Below the pieces are notes generated by a model, which saw only the letters and a program-made list of their open reading frames with translations, searched no databases and was not told the origin of the DNA. Both the position numbers and the translations under genes were made by a program. This document shows positions 40,858 through 49,122 of a DNA stretch of 49,534 nt, piece after piece. The DNA is from Mycoplasmatota bacterium (GTDB lineage Bacteria; Bacillota_I; Bacilli_A; Izemoplasmatales; Hujiaoplasmataceae). How positions within the stretch are numbered: position 1 is the stretch's first letter; each line of letters starts with the position of its first letter. The stretch covers positions 1 to 49,534 of the forward strand of contig JAQIBJ010000033.1 of assembly GCA_027859085.1 (NCBI GenBank), given 5' to 3'.

Positions 40858-42093
40858 ATGAAAATACTTGCAATTATTTTAGCAGGAGGTAGAGGGTCAA
40901 GACTCGATATCTTATCAGAAAAACGTGTAAAACCCAGTGTACCATTTGCTGGAAAGTACAGAATCATTGATTTTACATTAAGTAACTGTACCAATTCTGG
41001 TATCTTTGATATTGCGATATTAACGCAATACTTGCCTTTTTCACTTAATGATCATATCGGTTCTGGAAAACCATGGGATTTGGACAGAAGAGATACAAAA
41101 GTTACACTTTTACAACCTCATAATGAATGGTATAAAGGCACAGCGGATTCTGTGAAGAAAAATATTCATTACATTAAACAAGGAAATTATGATTATGTGT
41201 TGATTCTTTCGGGCGATCATATCTATAAAATGAATTATATGAAAATGATAAAAGCACATATTGATAGCAAAGCAAAATTAACGGTTGGATGTAATGTCAT
41301 TGATTCAAAAGACGCTCACCATTTTGGTATGGTGAAAACGGATGAAAATTTAAGAATCACTGACTTTGTTGAAAAACCAAAAGATTCTAACCTAACTTTG
41401 GCATCTATGGGTATTTATGTTTTTGATAAAGATGTCTTATTTGATTATTTAAATGAAATGGACATTGAAGATTTAGATTTCGGTAAACATGTTATTCCTA
41501 AAATGGTTGAAGAATCAGATGTAATTGCTTATAAATTCCAAGGATATTGGAAAGACGTTGGAACTTATGACGCGTATTTAAACACAAACTTAGGATTGAT
41601 TGAAACAGTCGATAAAATTCAATTGGATATGTATGATTCAACATGGAAAATATACACACGTTCTGAAGAAATGCCAGCGGTTAAGATTGGTTCAAAAGCT
41701 GTGATAGAACAAGCGTTAATTTCTAATGGATCAATAGTTGCAGGAGAAGTACACCGTTCAGTAATAAATCCAGGTGTAACCATTCATCCACTGGCTAAAG
41801 TCAGTAACTCAGTCATCTTAAATGATGTTGAGATCAAATCTGGTGCAGTTGTTGATAACTGTATTATTGACAAACATACTGTTATAGAAGAAAACGCGAC
41901 GGTTGGTTTTGGAGATGATTATACAGATAATAAAGAAAGACCTGATTTATTATCAACAGGTATCACAGTGATTGGTAAACATGTGAATATTCCAAAAGAT
42001 ATGAAAATCGGTCGGAATGTAAGAATTTTTGGTTATACAGATTTAAAAGATATTAAGAACAAAACTATTGTATCTGGAAGCACAATTAAATAA
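40858..42093 (+). CDS. glgC: Glucose-1-phosphate adenylyltransferase
   Basis: 411 residues. The N-terminal nucleotidyltransferase has LAGGRGSRLDILSEKRVKPSVPFAGKYRIIDF-type start (GGxGxRL, KPxVPFAGKYR), WxxGTADSV, and FVEKPKDSN; the C-terminal part is a left-handed beta-helix used for allostery. It makes ADP-glucose, the committed step of glycogen synthesis. Only one subunit is present here, with no GlgD-like partner as in Bacillus. SD AAGGATGG. Confidence 0.94.
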   Translation: MKILAIILAGGRGSRLDILSEKRVKPSVPFAGKYRIIDFTLSNCTNSGIFDIAILTQYLPFSLNDHIGSGKPWDLDRRDTKVTLLQPHNEWYKGTADSVKKNIHYIKQGNYDYVLILSGDHIYKMNYMKMIKAHIDSKAKLTVGCNVIDSKDAHHFGMVKTDENLRITDFVEKPKDSNLTLASMGIYVFDKDVLFDYLNEMDIEDLDFGKHVIPKMVEESDVIAYKFQGYWKDVGTYDAYLNTNLGLIETVDKIQLDMYDSTWKIYTRSEEMPAVKIGSKAVIEQALISNGSIVAGEVHRSVINPGVTIHPLAKVSNSVILNDVEIKSGAVVDNCIIDKHTVIEENATVGFGDDYTDNKERPDLLSTGITVIGKHVNIPKDMKIGRNVRIFGYTDLKDIKNKTIVSGSTIK

Positions 42094-42096
42094 CAA

Positions 42097-42120
42097 AAAG
42101 CGTCCAATACTGGACGCTTT
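42097..42120. terminator. Shared terminator for glgC and the convergent tRNA-Thr
   Basis: AAAGCGTCCA (42097-42106) and TGGACGCTTT (42111-42120) form a 10-bp stem with a four-base loop. The A-run at the left provides the U-tract for the minus strand. Confidence 0.85.
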
Positions 42121-42129
42121 ACTTAATTC

Positions 42130-42203
42130 TGGTGCTCCTACCTAGAATCGAACTAGAATTTCAGCATTACCATTGCTGTGTTCTACCATTTAACTATAGG
42201 AGC
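42130..42203 (-). tRNA. tRNA-Thr (anticodon GGT), CCA encoded
   Basis: On the minus strand, acceptor GCTCCTA (complement 42197-42203) pairs with TAGGAGC, followed by discriminator A and encoded CCA. The anticodon stem CAGCA/TGCTG holds loop ATGGTAA, anticodon GGT, reading ACC/ACU (Thr). The D-arm and the TTCGATT T-loop are normal. 74 bases. Confidence 0.93.
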
Positions 42204-42218
42204 GAATAAACTATAACC

Positions 42219-42247
42219 ATTATAAATAAAAAGTTACATTTTAGCAA
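42219..42247 (-). promoter_or_regulatory. Promoter of tRNA-Thr
   Basis: On the minus strand, TTGCTA (complement 42242-42247), 17 bp, TATAAT (complement 42219-42224), just upstream of the tRNA. Confidence 0.8.
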
Positions 42248-42278
42248 GTAAAAAATACACTTTAAAAATGAATACATA

Positions 42279-42307
42279 TTTACAAATAAATACCCATAGC
42301 ATATAAT
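42279..42307 (+). promoter_or_regulatory. Promoter of the ABC exporter operon
   Basis: TTTACA (42279-42284), 17 bp, TATAAT (42302-42307); then SD AAGGAGG before ATG 42328. Confidence 0.8.
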
Positions 42308-42327
42308 AAGTTTGACAAGGAGGCATT

Positions 42328-43041
42328 ATGTTAAAAATAGAGAATGTTTCAAAATCATATGATGGCAAGAAAAAGGCCATCGATAATATTAATTTAACCA
42401 TTAAACCAGGTGATATTTACGGATTTATTGGTCACAATGGTGCCGGGAAAACAACATTATTAAAAGCGATTGCAGGTATTCATAGTTTTGATGAAGGAAA
42501 TATTATTATTCATGATTTCTCAATTAAGAAAAAACCATTAGAAGCCAAGAAAATCATGGCTTATATTCCTGATAATCCAGATATTTATGAATCACTTACC
42601 GGAAGACAATATCTTGATTTCATTGCTGATGTCTTTGATATCGATTTAAACAAAAGAAATCGTTTGATTGGTGAATATTCATCAATGTTTGAAATGGAAT
42701 CTGTTTTAAATGATCCGATTTCTTCTTATTCACATGGTATGAAACAAAAAATAGTCATCATGGGTGCTTTAATTCACGAACCAAAGGTGATGTTGTTGGA
42801 TGAACCATTTGTTGGTTTAGATCCGAAAGCAAGTTTCTTATTAAAAGAAGTCTTTAATAAAATGTGTGAGAAAGGCTCAATGATATTTTTTTCTACACAT
42901 GTTTTAGAAGTTGCAGAAAAACTTTGTAATAAAGTTGCAATTATTAAAAATGGAAAAATCGTTACCAATGGATTAACAAAAGACATTATAGAAGATGAAT
43001 CATTAGAACACTTATTCATGGAGTTATTAAAAGAATCATGA
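42328..43041 (+). CDS. ABC transporter ATP-binding protein
   Basis: 237 residues: Walker A GHNGAGKTT, signature SHGMKQKI, Walker B VMLLDEP, switch STHVLEVAEKL. It is an ordinary exporter-type ATPase, likely of the YthP/EcsA-like group, paired with the large membrane protein encoded next, whose start overlaps its stop by 4 bp. Substrate unknown. Confidence 0.87.
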   Translation: MLKIENVSKSYDGKKKAIDNINLTIKPGDIYGFIGHNGAGKTTLLKAIAGIHSFDEGNIIIHDFSIKKKPLEAKKIMAYIPDNPDIYESLTGRQYLDFIADVFDIDLNKRNRLIGEYSSMFEMESVLNDPISSYSHGMKQKIVIMGALIHEPKVMLLDEPFVGLDPKASFLLKEVFNKMCEKGSMIFFSTHVLEVAEKLCNKVAIIKNGKIVTNGLTKDIIEDESLEHLFMELLKES

Positions 43042-44639
43042 TGTATTTTAAATTAGTTAAAGTTTTCTTTAAAGAAAATTATTCATTAAAAAGACTATTA
43101 GGAACCAATGCAAAACAATCAAAACTTAAAACAATCCTTTTAAGTCTATTAATTCTATATGGTCTAGGTTCTATCTTTTTTTCATTGGGATTTTTATTTT
43201 TTAATTTAGGTGATATCTTTAAACAGATGAATTCGCTGGATTCGTTATTAACATATATCTTTATGTATGCGACTTTCTTATCAGCATTTTTTGTGATTAT
43301 TAGAGCCAGTAGTTATTTGTTTCATTATAAAGACTATGATTTTCTAGCGTCTTTACCAATTAAAAACGAAATTGTTGTCGCGGCAAAGACAACCGTATTA
43401 ATGGTAATGATATATTTATCAGTCTTTATATTTACAGCACCAATAATTTTTAGCTATCTATATCATGGTGGTTTTTCAGTCTATCGATTAATCATAATAT
43501 TATTATCATTATTATTGATACCGATTGTACCATTAATTGTCTTTTCATTTATATCATTATTATTCACTTATATTTTAACGAGATTAGGCGTCAAAAAGAT
43601 ATTTGGATTAGTCATGACATTTGCTTTATTATTAGGGTTCATGTATTTTTCGTTTTCATTTAATGCGAACTCAGATAACCCATTTATAAATCAAGAAGCT
43701 TTTTTAGACAGCGTTAGTCAATACTTACCACATGTTAAGTTATTTTTTAGTGCGGTTGTTGATAAAAACTTTTTCTCATTTATATTGTTTGTTGTGATAA
43801 ACCTAGGATTGTTAATTGGTTATTTTTATGCGGTTAAAGATTTAACGCATAAAACAAACCAAAATAAAACAAAATCATTTCGAAGAAAATCGAATCGAAA
43901 AATCAATCATAAACAACGTTCTGTAACCTGGGCAATTATTAGAAAAGAGTTTAAGAAATTCTTCTCTGTAAACATTTACGCCTTGAACTCAGGATTTGGT
44001 ATTGTTTTAATGATTGCTGGGGGAATATTAGCATTAGTCTATAAAAGTAATTTACAAGCCATGATGGTTCAATTAACAGGCATTAATGCGCCAGTTGAAT
44101 TAATTATTTTAATCATATTTGGTTTCTTAATATCAACGATTTACACATCAGCCATATCTTTATCTTTAGAAGGTAAGAACTTTTGGTTAATGAAATCGTT
44201 GCCAATTAGTGCAAAAAAAGTCATGTTAAGTAAAATGTATTTTAATGTTTTACTAGCTGTACCAGTTTCGATTATTACGTTGTTCTCTATCGCATTTGCA
44301 TTAGAATCAGAGTTTTTGATGGTATTGATTATGTTGATAGTTATCGTAAGTTTCTCATTAGCAACATCAATTTTTGGATCTATCATTAATTTACATTTTC
44401 CTAAGTTTGAATATAAAAATGAAACAGAAGTGGTCAAACAAAGTATTGGCGCATTCTTAGGGATGTTTACTGGTTGGATATTAATCGTTATATTGGGCGT
44501 GGGCTATTATTTATTGTCTGATATCTTAAGCAGTGAAATAATCATGTTGATGATGGCATTGTTAAATTTATTAATCTTTGGTTTAGGCTATATTTATATT
44601 GATAGAAAAGCTGAAAGCCTTTTCATGAATTTTTCCTGA
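43038..44639 (+). CDS. Large ABC exporter permease
   Basis: 533 residues with about twelve hydrophobic segments in two halves joined by a basic cytoplasmic linker around residues 275-300 (KTKSFRRKSNRKINHKQR). The FLASLPI and MKSLPISAKK motifs, once in each half, suggest internal duplication and are typical of two-in-one ABC-2 exporters in Firmicutes (YthQ/EcsB-like layout). ATG 43038 or 43041 may be used. Substrate unknown. No terminator was seen after it. Confidence 0.78.
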   Translation: MMYFKLVKVFFKENYSLKRLLGTNAKQSKLKTILLSLLILYGLGSIFFSLGFLFFNLGDIFKQMNSLDSLLTYIFMYATFLSAFFVIIRASSYLFHYKDYDFLASLPIKNEIVVAAKTTVLMVMIYLSVFIFTAPIIFSYLYHGGFSVYRLIIILLSLLLIPIVPLIVFSFISLLFTYILTRLGVKKIFGLVMTFALLLGFMYFSFSFNANSDNPFINQEAFLDSVSQYLPHVKLFFSAVVDKNFFSFILFVVINLGLLIGYFYAVKDLTHKTNQNKTKSFRRKSNRKINHKQRSVTWAIIRKEFKKFFSVNIYALNSGFGIVLMIAGGILALVYKSNLQAMMVQLTGINAPVELIILIIFGFLISTIYTSAISLSLEGKNFWLMKSLPISAKKVMLSKMYFNVLLAVPVSIITLFSIAFALESEFLMVLIMLIVIVSFSLATSIFGSIINLHFPKFEYKNETEVVKQSIGAFLGMFTGWILIVILGVGYYLLSDILSSEIIMLMMALLNLLIFGLGYIYIDRKAESLFMNFS

Positions 44640-44668
44640 GACTTAGCAATAAATTACGTCTATATTGT

Positions 44669-44697
44669 TTGATATTTACCAATATGTTTGGTATAAT
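44669..44697 (+). promoter_or_regulatory. Promoter of ppdK
   Basis: TTGATA (44669-44674), 17 bp, TATAAT (44692-44697) with upstream TG (TGGTATAAT). Confidence 0.82.
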
Positions 44698-44745
44698 TTA
44701 TACGTTCAAAATTATATTTGATTATAAAAAAGAAAGGAAGCAATT

Positions 44746-47370
44746 ATGAGTAAATTTATTTATTTATTTAAAGAAGCAGACCAATCTATGAAGAACCTGC
44801 TTGGTGGTAAAGGTGCTAACTTAGGTGAAATGACTAGTTTAGATTTACCAATTCCACAAGGTTTTACAGTATCAACTGAAGCTTGTACACAATACTATGA
44901 TGATGGCCAAAAAATTAATGAGACCATTAAAAAACAAGTATTTGAAGCTTTAGCAAAAACAGAAAAAATTGTTAATAAAAAATTTGGAGACAACGAAAAT
45001 CCATTTTTAGTATCAGTACGTTCAGGTGCAAGAGCATCTATGCCTGGTATGATGGACACCATCTTAAACTTAGGTTTAAATGATGAGGCAGTTATCGGCT
45101 TAGCAAAACAAACTGATAATGAAAGATTCGCATATGATTCTTATAGAAGATTCATTACAATGTTTTCTGACGTTGTTATGGAAATTTCAAAATCAAATTA
45201 CGAAAAAATCTTTGATGCTAAAAAAGAAGAAAAAGGCATCAAATTAGACACTGACTTAACAGCAGAAGATTTAAAAGAAATTGTAGAAGCTTTTAAAGCA
45301 AAATACAAAGAAATCAAAGGGGAAGAATTTCCTCAAGATCCTAAAGATCAATTAATTACAGCTATTGAAGCTGTATTTAGATCATGGGATAACCCAAGAG
45401 CTCAATACTACAGACGTATGAACAACATCCCTTATGAATGGGGAACAGCTGTTAACGTTCAATCAATGGTATTTGGTAACATGGGAGACACTTCAGGAAC
45501 TGGTGTAGCATTTACAAGAAACCCTGCAACTGGTGAAAAAGAACTTTATGGAGAGTATTTATTCAATGCTCAAGGTGAAGATGTTGTTGCTGGTATTAGA
45601 ACACCAAAACCTATTTCTGAATTAGAAGATGATAACAAAGCTATTTATAATGAGTTCTTAGAAATTTCTTCAAAATTAGAACAACATTATAAAGACATGC
45701 AAGATTTAGAGTTTACCATTGAAAAAGGTAAATTATATATCCTTCAAACAAGAAATGGTAAAAGAACAGCACAAGCTGCTTTGAAAATCGCCATTGATAT
45801 GGTTGAAGAAGGGTTACTTAATGAAAAAGAAGCAGTTCTTAAAGTTGAACCAAAACAATTAGACACATTACTTCATCCACAATTTGACCCTAAAGCTTTA
45901 GAGTCAGCTGAAGTCATTACAACTGGTTTAAATGCATCTCCTGGTGCTGCAACTGGTAAAGTGGTTTTCTCTTCAGAAAGAGCAACCGAAATGTCTGAAA
46001 ATGGTGATACAGTTATCTTAGTAAGAGAAGAAACTTCTCCAGAAGATATTGAAGGAATGTCTGTAGCTGAAGGTGTATTAACTGCTCGTGGTGGTATGAC
46101 ATCTCATGCGGCTGTTGTTGCTAGAGGTATGGGTACTTGCTGTGTTGCTGGTGCACATGAAGTTAGAGTAAACGAAGAAGAATTATTCTTTATCATTAAA
46201 GGCAAAAAATATAAAGAAGGCGATTACATTTCTTTAGATGGATCAACTGGTAAAGTATACGGTGAAAAAGTTAAAACTATGGAAGCAACTGTAAGTGGTG
46301 ATTTTGCTAAATTAATGAAATGGGCGGACAAATTCCGTGCATTAAATGTTAGAGCAAACGCTGACAATAAACGTGATGCTTCTCAAGCATACGACTTTGG
46401 TGCTGAAGGTATTGGACTTTGCCGTACTGAACATATGTTCTTTGAAGGTTCAAGAATTAAAGCAGTTAGAGAAATGATTGTTGCTAAAACCGTTGAAGAA
46501 AGAGAAAAAGCATTGAATAAATTATTACCAATGCAAAAGAAAGACTTCGTCGAATTATACGAAGCAATGCAAGGATTCCCAGTAACAATCCGTTACTTAG
46601 ATCCACCTCTACATGAATTCTTACCAAATGATAAAGAAGACATTGAAGATTTAGCCAAAGATTTAGGCATTACATTCGATGAACTTAACTCAACAATTAA
46701 TGAACTTCATGAAACAAACCCAATGCTAGGACATCGTGGTGTTAGACTTTCAATAACTTATCCTGAAATTGCAGTTATGCAAACAAGAGCTGTCATTGAA
46801 GCTGCTATTGAAGTCAATAAAAAAGGTCTTAAAGTAAAACCTGAAATCATGATTCCACTTGTTAGTGAATTGAAAGAGTTAAAATACGTTAAAGCTGAGG
46901 TTGTTAAAACAGCTGATGCAATCATTAAAGAAGCTGGCGTTGAATTAGAATATAGCGTTGGTACAATGATTGAAATCCCAAGAGCATGCTTAACTGCAGA
47001 TGACATTGCTAAAGAAGCTGAATTCTTCAGTTTCGGAACCAATGACTTAACACAAATGGGATTCGGATTCTCTAGAGATGACGCAGGTAAATTCCTTGCT
47101 GATTACTACAAGAAAAATATTTTCAACGATGATCCATTTGCTCATATCGATCAAAAAGGTATCGGTCGTTTAATGAAAATAGCTGTTGAAGACGGTCGTA
47201 AAACTAGACCTGATATCAAACTTGGTATCTGTGGAGAACACGGTGGAGACCCAGCATCTGTTGAGTTCTGCCATAACATTGGATTATCTTATGTATCTTG
47301 TTCACCATTTAGAGTGCCAATCGCACGTTTAGCTGCTGCACAAGCAAATATTAAAAATCCTAGAAAATAA
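44746..47370 (+). CDS. ppdK: Pyruvate, phosphate dikinase
   Basis: 874 residues, full length. The ATP-grasp domain starts with GGKGANLGEMTS and contains SVRSGARASMPGMMDT. The swivelling domain has the catalytic histidine in GGMTSHAAVVARGMG, and the C-terminal TIM barrel has IGLCRTEHMF, FFSFGTNDLTQ and CGEHGGDP. It interconverts pyruvate + ATP + Pi and PEP + AMP + PPi, giving PPi-based glycolysis or gluconeogenesis. Codon choice here is biased to A/T-ending optimal codons, as expected for a highly expressed gene. No PPDK regulatory protein is in the window. Confidence 0.96.
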   Translation: MSKFIYLFKEADQSMKNLLGGKGANLGEMTSLDLPIPQGFTVSTEACTQYYDDGQKINETIKKQVFEALAKTEKIVNKKFGDNENPFLVSVRSGARASMPGMMDTILNLGLNDEAVIGLAKQTDNERFAYDSYRRFITMFSDVVMEISKSNYEKIFDAKKEEKGIKLDTDLTAEDLKEIVEAFKAKYKEIKGEEFPQDPKDQLITAIEAVFRSWDNPRAQYYRRMNNIPYEWGTAVNVQSMVFGNMGDTSGTGVAFTRNPATGEKELYGEYLFNAQGEDVVAGIRTPKPISELEDDNKAIYNEFLEISSKLEQHYKDMQDLEFTIEKGKLYILQTRNGKRTAQAALKIAIDMVEEGLLNEKEAVLKVEPKQLDTLLHPQFDPKALESAEVITTGLNASPGAATGKVVFSSERATEMSENGDTVILVREETSPEDIEGMSVAEGVLTARGGMTSHAAVVARGMGTCCVAGAHEVRVNEEELFFIIKGKKYKEGDYISLDGSTGKVYGEKVKTMEATVSGDFAKLMKWADKFRALNVRANADNKRDASQAYDFGAEGIGLCRTEHMFFEGSRIKAVREMIVAKTVEEREKALNKLLPMQKKDFVELYEAMQGFPVTIRYLDPPLHEFLPNDKEDIEDLAKDLGITFDELNSTINELHETNPMLGHRGVRLSITYPEIAVMQTRAVIEAAIEVNKKGLKVKPEIMIPLVSELKELKYVKAEVVKTADAIIKEAGVELEYSVGTMIEIPRACLTADDIAKEAEFFSFGTNDLTQMGFGFSRDDAGKFLADYYKKNIFNDDPFAHIDQKGIGRLMKIAVEDGRKTRPDIKLGICGEHGGDPASVEFCHNIGLSYVSCSPFRVPIARLAAAQANIKNPRK

Positions 47371-47378
47371 ATAAACTG

Positions 47379-47411
47379 ATAAGCGAACATTAATGTTCGC
47401 TTATTTTTTTT
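47379..47411 (+). terminator. Terminator of ppdK
   Basis: A perfect 26-base palindrome (13 bases each way, 47379-47391 and 47392-47404, core GCGAACATTAATGTTCGC) followed by eight T. Confidence 0.92.
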
Positions 47412-47433
47412 AGCAAAAATCACTGTCATTTTG

Positions 47434-47462
47434 TTGACATAAACAAGTTGCTATTCTATAAT
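47434..47462 (+). promoter_or_regulatory. Consensus promoter of the 6S-like RNA
   Basis: TTGACA (47434-47439), 17 bp, TATAAT (47457-47462). A full consensus promoter with no coding gene directly behind it. Confidence 0.88.
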
Positions 47463-47468
47463 AAAAGT

Positions 47469-47646
47469 GTACTTAGTTAGTTGGAAGCTACCCACCCGCG
47501 ACGCACAGTTTTTATAAGGGAGTCAAGCTTATACTGGTGTTGAAAGCCTATTTGATTAGGAATCCTAAAGGTATAAGAAGAGATGCCCACTTGGAGTAGA
47601 TGTAGTCTGCTAGGGTAGTTTCCAACTGATTAAGTGCTTTATTTTT
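47469..47646 (+). ncRNA. ssrS: Probable 6S RNA
   Basis: About 178 bases from the predicted start to a T-rich end (47638-47646). Bases 47471-47493 pair with 47613-47635 in an unbroken 23-bp closing helix with three G-U pairs. Inside is a large unpaired-looking region and a terminal hairpin with CTTATAC (47528-47534) against GTATAAG (47571-47577). Long closing stem, central bubble, apical stem-loop, size and consensus promoter fit 6S RNA, which binds the sigma-A polymerase by mimicking open promoter DNA. No tmRNA, SRP or RNase P motif was seen. It could also be a leader for rsmD, but there is no separate switch terminator. Confidence 0.62.
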
Positions 47647-47655
47647 GGAGGCATT

Positions 47656-48204
47656 ATGTTAAGAATTATTGCAGGTAAATTTAAATCAAGAAAAATTAAA
47701 GATGTAAAGTCAGATTTAACCAGACCCACAACTGATAAAAACAAAGAAACCATTTTTAATTCAATAGGTCAATTCTTTGATGGTGGGTATGCATTAGATC
47801 TATACGCAGGAAGTGGTTCATTAGGGATAGAGGCCTTGTCACGAGGAATAGACACTTGTGATTTTGTTGATAAACAGTTTTCAGCCATAAAAACCATTAG
47901 AGAAAACATAAAACTATTGAATATTGAAAAAGAATCAAATGTCTATAAAGAAAAAGCAATTAAATTTCTTAATAACACCAAACAAATCTATGATTTAATT
48001 CTTTTAGATCCCCCATATAAACTTAAACCATATGAAATTGTATTAAATGTTATCCATGATAGACACTTATTAAATAAAAATGGTATAATTGTAATGGAAT
48101 CTGATCATCAGACTGTGATTGAACCTAGCTTTGACTTTGTTTTACTTAAAGAAAAAACCTTAGGGCAATCAAAAATAACAATTATTGGAAGGGAGTCAAT
48201 ATGA
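47656..48204 (+). CDS. rsmD: 16S rRNA (guanine-N2-)-methyltransferase RsmD
   Basis: A 182-residue Rossmann methyltransferase that methylates G966 of 16S rRNA. It starts LRIIAGKFKSRKI, has RPTTDKNKETIFN, motif I ALDLYAGSGSLGIEALSRG and the catalytic LLDPPYK (DPPY). SD TGGAGG. As in Bacillus and many Firmicutes it is followed by coaD (4 bp overlap, ATGA). The 6S-like RNA ends about 10 bases before it, so read-through from that promoter may drive the pair. Confidence 0.94.
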   Translation: MLRIIAGKFKSRKIKDVKSDLTRPTTDKNKETIFNSIGQFFDGGYALDLYAGSGSLGIEALSRGIDTCDFVDKQFSAIKTIRENIKLLNIEKESNVYKEKAIKFLNNTKQIYDLILLDPPYKLKPYEIVLNVIHDRHLLNKNGIIVMESDHQTVIEPSFDFVLLKEKTLGQSKITIIGRESI

Positions 48205-48683
48205 AAATAGGGTTTTATCCAGGGAGTTTTGATCCCATTACGTTTGGACATTTAGATATTATAACAAGAGGTGCAAAATTATTCGATAAATTATATATTG
48301 CTATTTCTTATAATCCGAATAAACAAACAACATTTACAACTGAAGAACGCATACAATTGGTTAAAGACGCTGTGGCTGATATTGATAATATTGAAGTCAT
48401 TAAATCAAATAAGTTAACAGTGAATCATTGTCAAGAATTAGGTGCAACCCATATGTTAAGAGGATTAAGGGCTGTAACGGACTATGATTATGAATTTCAA
48501 ATGACTAATTTTAATCATCAAATCAATGATAAAGTAGACACTGTTTTTCTAATGACACAAGGAAAATACTCTTTCTTATCCTCTTCATCTGTTAGAGAAT
48601 TAGCTGGATTCAAAGGTGATGTTAGTCCTTTCGTTCCAGAAAATGTTAAGAAAGCCATTGACGAGAAATTTAATATCAAATAA
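48201..48683 (+). CDS. coaD: Phosphopantetheine adenylyltransferase
   Basis: A 160-residue nucleotidyltransferase with the T/HxGH motif in YPGSFDPITFGHLDII (residues 6-21), RGLRAVTDYDYEFQM and the SSSSVRELA phosphate-binding motif near the C-terminus. It transfers AMP from ATP to 4'-phosphopantetheine, the penultimate step to CoA. It overlaps rsmD by 4 bp with SD GGAAGGGAG inside the rsmD end. Confidence 0.96.
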   Translation: MKIGFYPGSFDPITFGHLDIITRGAKLFDKLYIAISYNPNKQTTFTTEERIQLVKDAVADIDNIEVIKSNKLTVNHCQELGATHMLRGLRAVTDYDYEFQMTNFNHQINDKVDTVFLMTQGKYSFLSSSSVRELAGFKGDVSPFVPENVKKAIDEKFNIK

Positions 48684-48708
48684 AATCTAAAAAAATAAAA
48701 GAAATTTC

Positions 48709-48737
48709 TTTACAAAACGACCACTTTAGATTATAAT
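48709..48737 (+). promoter_or_regulatory. Promoter of the tRNA-Arg cluster
   Basis: TTTACA (48709-48714), 17 bp, TATAAT (48732-48737), ending 13 bases before the first tRNA. Confidence 0.85.
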
Positions 48738-48750
48738 ATTTATTGCGTGT

Positions 48751-48827
<77 letters not shown>

Positions 48828-48837
48828 TATAGATATT

Positions 48838-48861
48838 AAAGTCAGGTCACTGACTTTTTTT
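48838..48861 (+). terminator. Terminator-like hairpin between two tRNA-Arg genes
   Basis: AAAGTCAG (48838-48845) pairs with CTGACTTT (48850-48857), loop GTCA, then a T-run. The next tRNA begins at 48866, leaving no room for another promoter. Confidence 0.8.
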
Positions 48862-48865
48862 ATTT

Positions 48866-48942
48866 GGCCTGGTAGCTCAGCTGGATAGAGCAGCGGCTTC
48901 CTAAGCCGTCGGTCGGGGGTTCAAATCCCTTCCAGGTCGCCA
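48866..48942 (+). tRNA. tRNA-Arg (anticodon CCT)
   Basis: 77 bases. Acceptor GGCCTGG/CCAGGTC (one G-U pair), anticodon stem GCGGC/GCCGT with loop TTCCTAA (anticodon CCT, reads AGG), T-loop TTCAAAT, CCA encoded. It differs from the TCT gene at few positions, consistent with duplication and anticodon change. Confidence 0.96.
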
Positions 48943-48946
48943 CTAA

Positions 48947-49023
48947 GACCCGGTAGCTCAGTTGGATAGAGCAATAGCTTCCGGAGCTAAAGGTCGGGGG
49001 TTCAAATCCTCTCCGGGTCGCCA
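48947..49023 (+). tRNA. tRNA-Arg (anticodon CCG)
   Basis: 77 bases, only four bases after the previous tRNA. Acceptor GACCCGG/CCGGGTC, anticodon stem ATAGC/GCTAA (outer A-A pair open), loop TTCCGGA (anticodon CCG, reads CGG), T-loop TTCAAAT, CCA encoded. Confidence 0.95.
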
Positions 49024-49028
49024 AAATG

Positions 49029-49055
49029 AACAGTCATTATTTGACTGTTTTTTTT
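49029..49055 (+). terminator. Terminator of the tRNA-Arg cluster
   Basis: AACAGTCA (49029-49036) pairs with TGACTGTT (49042-49049), followed by T to 49055. Confidence 0.9.
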
Positions 49056-49076
49056 AATATTTTAAAATCATTTTTA

Positions 49077-49085
49077 TGTTATAAT
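49077..49085 (+). promoter_or_regulatory. Extended -10 promoter of the GH13 gene
   Basis: TGTTATAAT with TATAAT at 49080-49085; no good -35 box. SD AAAGGAGA follows before ATG 49123. Confidence 0.5.
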
Positions 49086-49122
49086 AAAAGCATAAAAAGT
49101 TAAAGGTACAAAAGGAGACACT

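Noticed and set aside
47469-47646. tmRNA, SRP RNA or RNase P RNA
   Set aside because: There is no tRNA-like end, tag frame or SRP loop, and no RNase P core motif; the size and single closing stem fit 6S RNA better.
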